Origin: Rhodobacteraceae bacterium HLUCCO18
Lineage (GTDB): Bacteria; Pseudomonadota; Alphaproteobacteria; Rhodobacterales; Rhodobacteraceae
NCBI GenBank assembly: GCA_001314805.1
Contig: LJSY01000037.1
Coordinates: 1-35,640 of the forward strand
Direction: 5' to 3'
Length of the DNA: 35,640 nucleotides
Part shown: piece after piece, positions 17,648 to 25,306 of the stretch
Numbering within the stretch: the stretch's first letter is position 1
How the letters are laid out: each line of letters starts with the position of its first letter
The notes under the pieces: generated by a model
What the model was told of the DNA's origin: nothing
The model's input: only the letters and a program-made list of their open reading frames with translations
Database searches by the model: none
Program-made: the position numbers and the translations under genes

Positions 17648-17710
17648 TTCATCTTTCCGAAAATACGCCGGGGGGAGGCCGCAGGCCGGGGGGCAGGCCC
17701 CCCTCGGGGA
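17648..17710. repeat. Rhodobacteraceae-type intergenic hairpin element
   Basis: The stretch TTCATCTTTCCGAAAATACG followed by GC-rich dyads: GGCC-GCA-GGCC (17677-17687) and GGGGGG-CAGG-CCCCCC (17688-17703). The same arrangement, a run like GGCGTATTTTCGGAAAGATGAAG beside GGCCTGCGGCC and a G/C hairpin, is scattered through Rhodobacteraceae genomes as I remember them. Here it sits within an operon between the acyl-CoA ligase and the reductase. Its function is not known to me. Confidence 0.55.
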
Positions 17711-17762
17711 AAACAACGGGCGAAGCCCTCCGTTTCGATCGGTGCGCGCGCGCGCCGAAGCC

Positions 17763-19328
17763 TCACGCGCCCTCGACCAGTCCCAGCTTCTCCGCAAGCC
17801 CGATGCGCTGCAGTTTGCCCGTGGCCCCCTTCGGGATCTCGTCGAGGATCACCACCTTGCGCGGCACCTTGAAACCCGCCAGCCGCTCGCCCGCGAAGGC
17901 GCGGATCGCGGCCTCGTCGGCCTCGGCCCCTTCGCGCAGGACCACGGCCGCGGCGACCTCCTCGCCGAGCTTGGGATGGGGCAGCGCGAAGGTCACCACC
18001 TGCGCCACGGCCGGATGCGCCGAGAGAACCCCGTCGACCTCCAGCGGCGAGACCTTTTCGCCGCCACGGTTGATGATCTCCTTCAAGCGTCCCGTCAGGG
18101 TCAGGTACCCCTCTTTGTCGAAGGTTCCCTGGTCGCCCGTGCGGAACCAGCGCCGTCCCTCGGCCTCGAAAAAGCTCTTGGCGTTGGCCTCGGGGTTGCC
18201 CTCGTAGCCGGGCGTCACGTTCGGGCCCGAGATCACCACCTCGCCCACGTCGCCGCTTCCGACCAGACGGTCCTCCACCTCATGGGCGATGCGCACCAGC
18301 GGCCCCGCCTCCACACCGACGGAGCCCGGTTTCTGGGCCCGCGGCGGCAGCGGGTTGGACGCCATCTGGTGCGTCGCCTCGGTCATCCCGTAGCCCTCGA
18401 TCACGGGCGCGCCGAAGGTCTCGGCCAGCTGCTCCATCACCGGCCCCGGCAGTGACGCCGAGGACGACCGCAGGAAGCGCAGCGGCACCTCGGCGATGGT
18501 CTCGGCATTGCGGCCGGCCCGCGCGAGGATCGCCTGGTGCATGGTCGGCACGGCAGTGTACCAGCTCGGCCGCGTCTCCTTCATCCAGCCGAAGAACTTC
18601 AGCGCGTCGAAACCGGGCGCGCAGCAGACCGAGGCGCCGGCCGCCAGCGAGGCCGACACGGCGGCGATCAGCCCGTGGATGTGGAAAAGCGGCATGACGT
18701 TGAGACAGCGGTCCGCGGGGGACAGGTCCAGCGAGGCGCCGATGTTTCGCGCCGAGGCCGCGAGGTTCGACTGCAGAAGCGGCACGATCTTGGGCCGCGA
18801 GGTCGTGCCCGAAGTGTGCAGTATCAGCGCCACGTCGCCCGGACCGGGCGCAGATATATCCATGTCTTCCGGACCGGGCGGCGACGCATCCGCGTCTCCC
18901 GCCGACCCATCGGCATGCAGGGTGAAGCTGCCGGCAGGCCCCGCGCCCGGCCGCAGTCGGATCACCGGCAGCCCGAGCTCTGTCGCCGCGGCATGGGCCG
19001 GGCCCGCCTCGCCCTCGATCAGGATCACGGCCTTGGCCTTGAGGTCCTCGAGGTAGAAGGCGAACTCGTCCTGCTTGTAGGCGGGGTTGAGCGGGCAGGT
19101 CGTGGCCACCTGCGCCACTGTCACGAAAGCCGCCGCCATCTCGGGGCCGTTGGGCAGCACGATCGCCACCCGGTCGCCCCGGCCGATCCCCGCGCCGTGC
19201 AAGGCTCCTGCCACGTCGCCCGACAAGGCGCGCAGGCCCGCGAAATCCATCCAGTCCCGCCCCGGCGCGCCCAGCGCGGGCGCCGCCCCGTCATGCGCGG
19301 CGATCAAGGCCGACAGTGTCTTGCTCAT
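17763..19328 (-). CDS. AMP-dependent acyl-CoA ligase, oxalate-CoA-ligase-like (Pcs60/AAE3 group)
   Basis: A 521-residue ANL-superfamily enzyme that would activate a carboxylic acid to its CoA thioester through an adenylate. P-loop HTSGTTSRPKIVPL; then PLFHIHGL, WYTAVPTMHQ, RFLRSSSASL, YGMTEATHQMASNPLPP and INRGGEKVSPLEV, which match the plant and yeast oxalyl-CoA synthetase (AAE3/Pcs60) group nearly word for word; catalytic lysine in PKGATGKLQR. The P-loop has Ile where relatives have Gly. The substrate may be oxalate or another short dicarboxylate; no oxalyl-CoA decarboxylase or formyl-CoA transferase is visible here. ATG at 19328 follows GGGAGGG. It lies 93 bp after the importer operon and 187 bp before the reductase. 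Confidence 0.85.
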   Translation of the reverse strand: MSKTLSALIAAHDGAAPALGAPGRDWMDFAGLRALSGDVAGALHGAGIGRGDRVAIVLPNGPEMAAAFVTVAQVATTCPLNPAYKQDEFAFYLEDLKAKAVILIEGEAGPAHAAATELGLPVIRLRPGAGPAGSFTLHADGSAGDADASPPGPEDMDISAPGPGDVALILHTSGTTSRPKIVPLLQSNLAASARNIGASLDLSPADRCLNVMPLFHIHGLIAAVSASLAAGASVCCAPGFDALKFFGWMKETRPSWYTAVPTMHQAILARAGRNAETIAEVPLRFLRSSSASLPGPVMEQLAETFGAPVIEGYGMTEATHQMASNPLPPRAQKPGSVGVEAGPLVRIAHEVEDRLVGSGDVGEVVISGPNVTPGYEGNPEANAKSFFEAEGRRWFRTGDQGTFDKEGYLTLTGRLKEIINRGGEKVSPLEVDGVLSAHPAVAQVVTFALPHPKLGEEVAAAVVLREGAEADEAAIRAFAGERLAGFKVPRKVVILDEIPKGATGKLQRIGLAEKLGLVEGA

Positions 19329-19400
19329 CTCGTCCCTCCCTTCGTCCCGTCACGTCGGAACCCGGCGCCCGCCCCTCGTGGCGCCAACACGGAGGCAGCA

Positions 19401-19417
19401 CATCCCGCGCCGGGATG
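19401..19417 (-). other. Perfect 7-bp stem-loop just after the importer operon
   Basis: CATCCCG-CGC-CGGGATG, starting 4 bp beyond the stop of the last permease. There is no T-run, so it is either a 3'-end stabilising hairpin or an operator for the acyl-CoA ligase gene downstream. Confidence 0.4.
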
Positions 19418-19421
19418 CAAG

Positions 19422-20363
19422 CTACCGCTCTCCCTTGCGATACGGCGTCATCAGCGCCTCGGGCACCTGCGCGCGGCGGGCCACGAGGATCAGGGCCACG
19501 ATCGACAGAACATAGGGCGCCATCAGGAAAAGCTGGTAGGGCACGCCCTCCACCACCGTCTGCAGCCGCAACTGGTACGCGTCGAAAAATGCAAAGAGCA
19601 GCGCCCCCAGAAGCGCCTTTCCCGGCCGCCAGGATGCGAAAACCACAAGGGCTATGCAGATCCAGCCCCTTCCCTGCACCATTTCGGGAAAGAAGCTGTT
19701 GAAGGCCGCCGTGGTCAGGAACGCACCACCCAGCGCCATCAACGCCGACCCCGCCATGACGCAGCCGATGCGGATGAGCGTGGGATCGAGCCCCTGCGCC
19801 TCCACCGCGTGGGGGTTCTCTCCGGTCATCCGGATCGCGAGGCCCAGCGGCGTGCGCGCCAGCACATAGGCCAGCACCGCCACGGCCAGCAGCGCGAGAT
19901 AGGTCGGTACCGCCTGCGAGAACAGCACCGGGCCGAGCAAGGGAATGTCGGACAGGACGGGGATGTCGAGCGGGCGGAAAGGCACGATCGTCGGCGGCGA
20001 TTCCCCCACGGTCACGATCAGGCGATAGAGGTAGTAGGCCACCGCCGAGGCAAAGAGCGTGATGCCCAGCCCCGATACATGCTGCGACAGGCCCAGCGGC
20101 ACGGTCAGAACCGCGTGCAGAAGCCCCAGGAGCGCCCCGGCGCCCGCCGCGATCAGAAGCCCCGTCCAGAGGTCCGCGCCGAGGAAAACAGACAGCCATC
20201 CGACCATGGCGCCCATGGTCATGATCCCCTCGATCCCGAGGTTCAGCACCCCGGCACGCTCGCACAGGAGCGCGCCCAGCACCCCGAAGATCAGCGGCGT
20301 GGCGATGCGCAGGACCGCGGCCCAGAGGCTCGCGTTGAACAGAAGGTCGAGCGCCTCGATCAT
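19422..20363 (-). CDS. ABC transporter permease, BMP/nucleoside type (second permease)
   Basis: A 313-residue, very hydrophobic BPD_transp_2 permease with about nine helices. Landmarks of the YufQ/NupQ type: PLIFGVLGALLCERAGVLNLGIEGIM near residues 24-48, GLGITLFASAVAYYLYR, LGLAIRMTGENPHAVEAQGLD (cytosolic loop) and FFPEMVQGRGWI. ATG at 20363 overlaps the stop of the first permease (ATGA). It is the last gene of the BMP-type importer operon. Confidence 0.92.
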   Translation of the reverse strand: MIEALDLLFNASLWAAVLRIATPLIFGVLGALLCERAGVLNLGIEGIMTMGAMVGWLSVFLGADLWTGLLIAAGAGALLGLLHAVLTVPLGLSQHVSGLGITLFASAVAYYLYRLIVTVGESPPTIVPFRPLDIPVLSDIPLLGPVLFSQAVPTYLALLAVAVLAYVLARTPLGLAIRMTGENPHAVEAQGLDPTLIRIGCVMAGSALMALGGAFLTTAAFNSFFPEMVQGRGWICIALVVFASWRPGKALLGALLFAFFDAYQLRLQTVVEGVPYQLFLMAPYVLSIVALILVARRAQVPEALMTPYRKGER

Positions 20364-21409
20364 CGCCGCACCCTGTAGCTGGTGAAAAGAAGCGCCACGA
20401 GCATGGTCAGCAGCGCCAGCGCCACGATCACGTCGGCGATGAAGGACGGCACGCCGGTCGCCCGGCTCATGGCATCCGCGCCGACGAAGACCGTGGCCAC
20501 GAAGACCGCCGCCGCCACCACGCCCGCAGGATGGAGGGCCGCCAGCATAGCCACCACGATCCCCGCATAGCCGAAGCCCGGCGACATGGTCGTGGTCACG
20601 CCCCCGGTGACGCCCATGACCTCGATGCCGCCCGCCAGTCCCGCGAGCCCGCCGGACAGAAGCGCCACGCCCATGATCGTGCGCGGCAGCGACACGCCCG
20701 CGAATTCCGCAGCCCGCGCGTTGAAGCCCGCCGCCCGCGCCTCCGTCCCGAAGACGGTGCGCGCGAGGATCAGCCAGACGACCCCCGCCACGGCCAGCGC
20801 GATCAGCAGCCCGATGTGCAGCCGCGTGCGCGGGACCAGATCGGGCAGACGGAACGCGTCGTCCACCGGCACCGATTGCGGCCAGCCGAAGGCCAGCGGG
20901 TCGCGCAGCGGGCCCTCGATCATCAGGCCCACGAAGAGGATGACGATGAAATTCAGCAACAGCGTCGTGACCACCTCGTCCACGCCGAAGCGCAGCCGGA
21001 GGAAGGCAGGCCCGGCCAGCAACAGCGCACCGGCGGCCATGCCCACGACCATCAGGACGGCGATCCCCAGCGCCGGGGGCAGGCCCGAGATCAGGTCATG
21101 GCCAACCCAGGCCACCGCCAGCGCGCCGAGGTAGAATTGCCCCTCCCCGCCGATATTCCACAGCCGCGCGCGGAAGGCGACGGCGGCGGCAAGCCCCGTC
21201 AGCATCAGCGGCACGGCGCGGGTCAGCATCTCGGTCACCGCCAGGCGCGAGCCCAGCGCGCCCTTCACCATCTCGGCATAGGCCGCAAACGGGTTGACGC
21301 CCGCCGCGAGGATCAGGCCCGCGGCCAGCGCCAGCGCGGCGGCGATGGCGGCAAGCGGTGCCGTGGCCGCGAGCGCCCAGGGCACGGAGGCGCGTCGTTC
21401 AAGCCGCAT
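20360..21409 (-). CDS. ABC transporter permease, BMP/nucleoside type (first permease)
   Basis: A 349-residue BPD_transp_2 permease (YufP/NupP type). Landmarks: FRARLWNIGGEGQFYLGALAV, FGVDEVVTTLLLNFI and FGTEARAAGFNARAAEFAG. The ATG at 21409 has GGGAGGAACCCGAAG before it and overlaps the ATPase stop by 11 bp; a GTG at 21430 is possible but its start would precede that Shine-Dalgarno site. The two permeases form the heterodimeric channel usual for this transporter group. Confidence 0.9.
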   Translation of the reverse strand: MRLERRASVPWALAATAPLAAIAAALALAAGLILAAGVNPFAAYAEMVKGALGSRLAVTEMLTRAVPLMLTGLAAAVAFRARLWNIGGEGQFYLGALAVAWVGHDLISGLPPALGIAVLMVVGMAAGALLLAGPAFLRLRFGVDEVVTTLLLNFIVILFVGLMIEGPLRDPLAFGWPQSVPVDDAFRLPDLVPRTRLHIGLLIALAVAGVVWLILARTVFGTEARAAGFNARAAEFAGVSLPRTIMGVALLSGGLAGLAGGIEVMGVTGGVTTTMSPGFGYAGIVVAMLAALHPAGVVAAAVFVATVFVGADAMSRATGVPSFIADVIVALALLTMLVALLFTSYRVRR

Positions 21410-22919
21410 CTTCGGGTTCCTCCCAGACACCGGCCATCATCAGGCCGAGACGGCGCGGATCGGCCTCTTCCGCCGAGACCGGAGTGGACAACCGCCCGCC
21501 GACGATGGCCTGCAACCGGTCGGAGAGGCCCACGGCCTCCTCCAGTTCCTCCGAGATGAGGATGATCGCCGCACCCTCGGACCGTGCTGCCAGAAGCTCC
21601 GCATGGACGGCGGCGATGGCGCCCTCGTCGAGGCCGCGCGTGGGCTGGTTGGCGAGGATGACCTTGGGCCCGGCCGAGAGCACGCGGCCAAGGATCAGCT
21701 TCTGCATGTTGCCGCCGGACAGCAGTCGGATGCGCGTCTCGGGTGTGGCGCCGCGCACGTCGAAGCGTTCGATCAGCCCCGCCGCATGGGCGCGTGCGGC
21801 CGCGCGCCGGACGAAGCCGCGCGTGGAAAACTCGGGGGCCGCCAGACGCTCCAGCACGCTGTTTTCCCACACGGGCAACTCCCCCACCACGCCTTCCGCA
21901 TGGCGGTCCTCTGGGACGCGCCCGATCCCCTCGGCGATGAAGGCGCGGGGGCCCAGCCCGCCGATTTCGCGCCCCTCGAGCGTCAGTCGCCCGCCCTCAG
22001 GCGCGGCGATGCCCGACAGAAGCGCGCCCAGCGCCGCCTGCCCGTTGCCGGAGACGCCGACGATGCCGAGGATTTCGCCGGCATGGACCGTAAAGGACAC
22101 GTTTTCCAGCGCGGTCTTGCCGTCGAGCTGCACGGTCACGGCCTCGGCCACCAGACGCGGCGCTCCGACGGCATGGGCCTGCCGCCTCGGCCGGGTGACG
22201 CGGCGGCCGACCATCAGCTCGGCCAGGTCCTCGGGCGAGGTTTCCGGCGTCTTGCGTTCGGCCACCTTGCGCCCGCCGCGCAGGACGGCGACCCGGTCGG
22301 AGGCGGCCATGACCTCGTTCAGCTTGTGGCTGATGAAGATGATCGACAGCCCCTGCCCCGTCATGCCCCGCAAGATCTCGAAAAGCCGCTGCGCCTCGGG
22401 CCGGGCAAGCACGGCGGTCGGCTCGTCGAGGATCAGGATGCGCGCGTCGCGATAGAGCGCCTTGAGGATTTCCACGCGCTGGCGTTCGCCCACCGACAGG
22501 CGCGCGACCCGGGCATCCGGCTCGACCGGCAGGCCGAACTGCTCGGACAGTGCCATCAGCCGCGCGCGGCCCTCGTCCCGGCGGCTGCGCAGACGCAGGA
22601 GCGGCTCGGACCCCAGCATGACATTGTCGAGCACGCTCAGGTTGCCGGCCAGCGTGAAATGCTGGTGCACCATGCCCACGCCCGCCTCGATCGCCGCACG
22701 CGGGCGGCCCGGGGGAAGCTCCCGGCCGAAGACTTCGACCCGCCCCTCGTCGGCGGCGTAATGGCCGAAAAGAATGTTCATCAGCGTTGTCTTGCCCGCG
22801 CCGTTCTCACCCAGAAGCGCGAGGATCTCGCCCTCCTTAAGCTCAAGCGTCACGGCGTCGTTGGCGGTCAGCGCGCCGAAGCGCTTGGTGATGCGGTCGA
22901 GGTGGAGGACGGTGGTCAT
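21399..22919 (-). CDS. ABC transporter ATP-binding protein, two-domain BMP/nucleoside type
   Basis: A 506-residue protein with two ATPase domains. Domain 1: Walker A GENGAGKTT (37-45), VHQHFTL Q-loop, signature LSVGERQR, Walker B ILILDEPTAVL, FISHKLNEV. Domain 2: an altered Walker A GVSGNGQAA, signature LSGGNMQK, and Walker B VILANQPTRGLD in which Asn-Gln replaces Asp-Glu. This asymmetry, with a weak second site, is normal for the YufO/NupO and sugar-importer ATPases. Start overlaps the amidase stop (ATGA). Confidence 0.93.
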   Translation of the reverse strand: MTTVLHLDRITKRFGALTANDAVTLELKEGEILALLGENGAGKTTLMNILFGHYAADEGRVEVFGRELPPGRPRAAIEAGVGMVHQHFTLAGNLSVLDNVMLGSEPLLRLRSRRDEGRARLMALSEQFGLPVEPDARVARLSVGERQRVEILKALYRDARILILDEPTAVLARPEAQRLFEILRGMTGQGLSIIFISHKLNEVMAASDRVAVLRGGRKVAERKTPETSPEDLAELMVGRRVTRPRRQAHAVGAPRLVAEAVTVQLDGKTALENVSFTVHAGEILGIVGVSGNGQAALGALLSGIAAPEGGRLTLEGREIGGLGPRAFIAEGIGRVPEDRHAEGVVGELPVWENSVLERLAAPEFSTRGFVRRAAARAHAAGLIERFDVRGATPETRIRLLSGGNMQKLILGRVLSAGPKVILANQPTRGLDEGAIAAVHAELLAARSEGAAIILISEELEEAVGLSDRLQAIVGGRLSTPVSAEEADPRRLGLMMAGVWEEPEDAA

Positions 22920-24274
22920 GCGGGCATCCCCGCGATCGCGAAGGGATAGGGGATGGCCGGCAGATCCGCCGCGATCCGGGCCGCAAGCGACAGGAGCGCG
23001 CGGTCGGAATGGCTCGGGCCGATCAGTTGCACCCCGCGCGGCAGTCCGTCGGCCATGCCCGCCGGCATGGCAAGCGCCGGCAGTCCCGCGAGATTGGCCA
23101 GCGCCGCCCCCGGCGCCATCGCCTCCATCTTCGCGAGATGGGCGTCGATATCGGTGTGATCGGTGGGGAAATGGCCCACCGGCGGCGGCGGGCCCGAAAG
23201 GATCGGCGCAAGCACCACGTCGCAGCCGGTGAAAAGCGCGCGGCGCGTGGCGTCCGACAGCTCCGCCGCCCGGTTGGTCATGGCGAAGACCTCGGTGCCG
23301 GACAGGCCGCGCCCCCGCGCACGGTTGGCGGCGGCGAGCGGGCTGATCTCGGCATCCGGGACGCCGAGCGCGTCGAGCCCCGTCGCCAGCGCGACCGACA
23401 GTATCTGACCGATCAGCGCGTGCACCTTACGGCCCAGCGCGTCCGGTGCCTCGATCTCCACGATCTCGCAGCCCGCCGCGCGCAGCAGGTCGGCGACACG
23501 CCGCGCGGCCTCCGCTTCCGCCGCACCGCAACGGTCCGATATCGCCAGCCCCACGCGCGGGCCGTCGGGCAGCGGCGCTTCGGCCCGCGTGACCCGCGTC
23601 AACTCGAACGCCGTCGCGACATCCCGGAGCGAGCGGGCCAGCACCCCCTCCGAGGCGATGCCCATCAGGTGGTTGGCGAAGACCGGCCCCGCCGCCTCCG
23701 CCCCGCGCGAGGGTTTCAGCCCCCAGAGACCGCAGGCCGAGGCCGGCACGCGGATCGACCCGGCGGCGTCGGTGGCATGGGCAATGGCGACGATGCCGCC
23801 CGCGACGGCCGCCGCTGCCCCGCCCGAGGAGCCGCCGGGCGTCTTTCCCGTGTCGAACGGGTTGCGCGCCACGGGTTTGCCCGGCGGTTCCGCCGACAGG
23901 GCGAAGCCGAATTCAGGAACGGTAGAGAGGCCGACGGGCGCAAGCCCACCCGCCCGGAAGCGCCGCATCAGATGCCCCTCGCTCTGGCGGTCCGCGGGCG
24001 GGAGCCGGGTGCGCAGGGCTTCGGACCCCACGCCCTGCCGCAATCCGGCCGCCGGTGCGCCGAGGTCCTTGGCGAGCATCGGGACGCCGGCGAAGGGACC
24101 GCCCTTCGCCCGCGCCTCGGTGATCGCCTCGCGGATCGCGTCTTCGTCGAACAGCGTCACGACCGCGCCCAAGCCGGCGCGGTCGCGCATCGCATCACAC
24201 ACGGCGCTTGCCAAGGCGGATGGATCGACCCCACCCGCCTTGATGGCGAGGCCAAGCGCCGTCGCGTCCGTCAT
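22916..24274 (-). CDS. Amidase (amidase-signature family)
   Basis: A 452-residue serine hydrolase of the amidase-signature family. The Ser-cisSer-Lys triad is visible: Lys69 in PMLAKDLG, cis-Ser149 in TPGGSSGGAA and nucleophile Ser173 in ATDAAGSIRVPAS, with the 24-residue spacing found in FAAH. The GS-loop reads DAAGSIR where most relatives have DxGGSIR. No signal peptide, so it is cytosolic. It sits between the BMP binding protein and the ATPase, 14 bp after the former and overlapping the latter, an unusual position that ties its substrate to the importer (inference). Substrates of the family are varied amides and ureido compounds. Confidence 0.88.
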   Translation of the reverse strand: MTDATALGLAIKAGGVDPSALASAVCDAMRDRAGLGAVVTLFDEDAIREAITEARAKGGPFAGVPMLAKDLGAPAAGLRQGVGSEALRTRLPPADRQSEGHLMRRFRAGGLAPVGLSTVPEFGFALSAEPPGKPVARNPFDTGKTPGGSSGGAAAAVAGGIVAIAHATDAAGSIRVPASACGLWGLKPSRGAEAAGPVFANHLMGIASEGVLARSLRDVATAFELTRVTRAEAPLPDGPRVGLAISDRCGAAEAEAARRVADLLRAAGCEIVEIEAPDALGRKVHALIGQILSVALATGLDALGVPDAEISPLAAANRARGRGLSGTEVFAMTNRAAELSDATRRALFTGCDVVLAPILSGPPPPVGHFPTDHTDIDAHLAKMEAMAPGAALANLAGLPALAMPAGMADGLPRGVQLIGPSHSDRALLSLAARIAADLPAIPYPFAIAGMPA

Positions 24275-24288
24275 GCCTGCGGTGCTCC

Positions 24289-25272
24289 TCAGGCCGGTTC
24301 GTCGGCGTCGATCGGAACCTCGAACTCGCCCGCCTCGATCATGGCCTTTTTCGCCTCCATCGCCGGGACCGCCTCGGCCGGCACCATGTCGGACACGTAG
24401 ATCAGCTCGTTCCCGCCATACTCCATGAAGGAATACTCGGTGTAGTCGCGGCCGACCGGGTTGCCCGCCTGAACGTCGGCCACGATGGCCGCGATGGTCG
24501 GCCCGTAGTTCCAGATCGCATTGGCAAAGACCGTCTCGGGGTAGCGCGGGGTGTAGTCGATCAGGCTGCCGATGGCCTTCACGCCGCGCGCCTCGGCGCC
24601 GTCCGCCGTGCCGATCCGCTCGCCAAAGAGGATATCCGCGCCCGCGTCGATCTGGGCGATCGCGGCCTCCTGCGCGCGGGCGGGGTCGAACCACGCGCCG
24701 ATGAAACCGTTGAGGAAGGTGGCGTCCGGGTTCACCTCGGCCACGCCGAAGCGGAAGGCGTTGATCAGCAGGTTGACCTCGGGGATCGGGTAGCCGCCGA
24801 CGGAGCCGAACACGCCGGTCTCGGACATCGCACCCGCGAGCATCCCGGCGAGATAGGCCGCCTCGTGGTTGCGCGTGCCGAAGACGCCGAAATTCTCACC
24901 CGCAGGCCCGCCGGAGGAGCCCATCAGGAATGCCGTTTCGGAGTAGTCGGCGGCCACTTCTCGCGCCTCGCGCTCCACGGCATAGCTTTCGCCCCAGATC
25001 AGCTGCGCGCCGCCTTCGGCATATTCGCGCATCGCGCGGGGGTAGTCGGTCGCGGACACGCCCTCGGAAAACTCGTACTCGATCAGGCCCGCCTCGGCGG
25101 CCGCCTGCATGGCGATGTGGATGCGGCTGTTCCACGCGTTTTCCACGGGGCTGGCATGAATACCGGCGACACGCACGGCGGTCTGGGCGTTCACGCGGCG
25201 GATATAGGCCGGCAGCGCCAGCGTGGCGGCCGCCCCCATCATCAGCGTGCGGCGGGTTGTCCTGAATGTCAT
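24289..25272 (-). CDS. BMP-family ABC substrate-binding protein (nucleoside/nucleobase type)
   Basis: A 327-residue periplasmic protein of the PnrA/BMP (Med) family. A probable twin-arginine signal TTRRTLMMGAAATLALPAY leads to a cut near VNAQT. The mature part has VRVAGIHASPVENAWN, the GVSATDYPRAMREYAEGG and FLMGSSGG segments and GVFGSVGGYPIPEVN, a family hallmark. BMP proteins bind nucleosides, purines and related compounds. ATG at 25272 follows AGGAAAGGAC. It starts 34 bp after the amidohydrolase gene and 14 bp before the amidase. Confidence 0.88.
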   Translation of the reverse strand: MTFRTTRRTLMMGAAATLALPAYIRRVNAQTAVRVAGIHASPVENAWNSRIHIAMQAAAEAGLIEYEFSEGVSATDYPRAMREYAEGGAQLIWGESYAVEREAREVAADYSETAFLMGSSGGPAGENFGVFGTRNHEAAYLAGMLAGAMSETGVFGSVGGYPIPEVNLLINAFRFGVAEVNPDATFLNGFIGAWFDPARAQEAAIAQIDAGADILFGERIGTADGAEARGVKAIGSLIDYTPRYPETVFANAIWNYGPTIAAIVADVQAGNPVGRDYTEYSFMEYGGNELIYVSDMVPAEAVPAMEAKKAMIEAGEFEVPIDADEPA

Positions 25273-25306
25273 GGCAGCGTCCTTTCCTGTTGGCTGGTTC
25301 GTTTTT

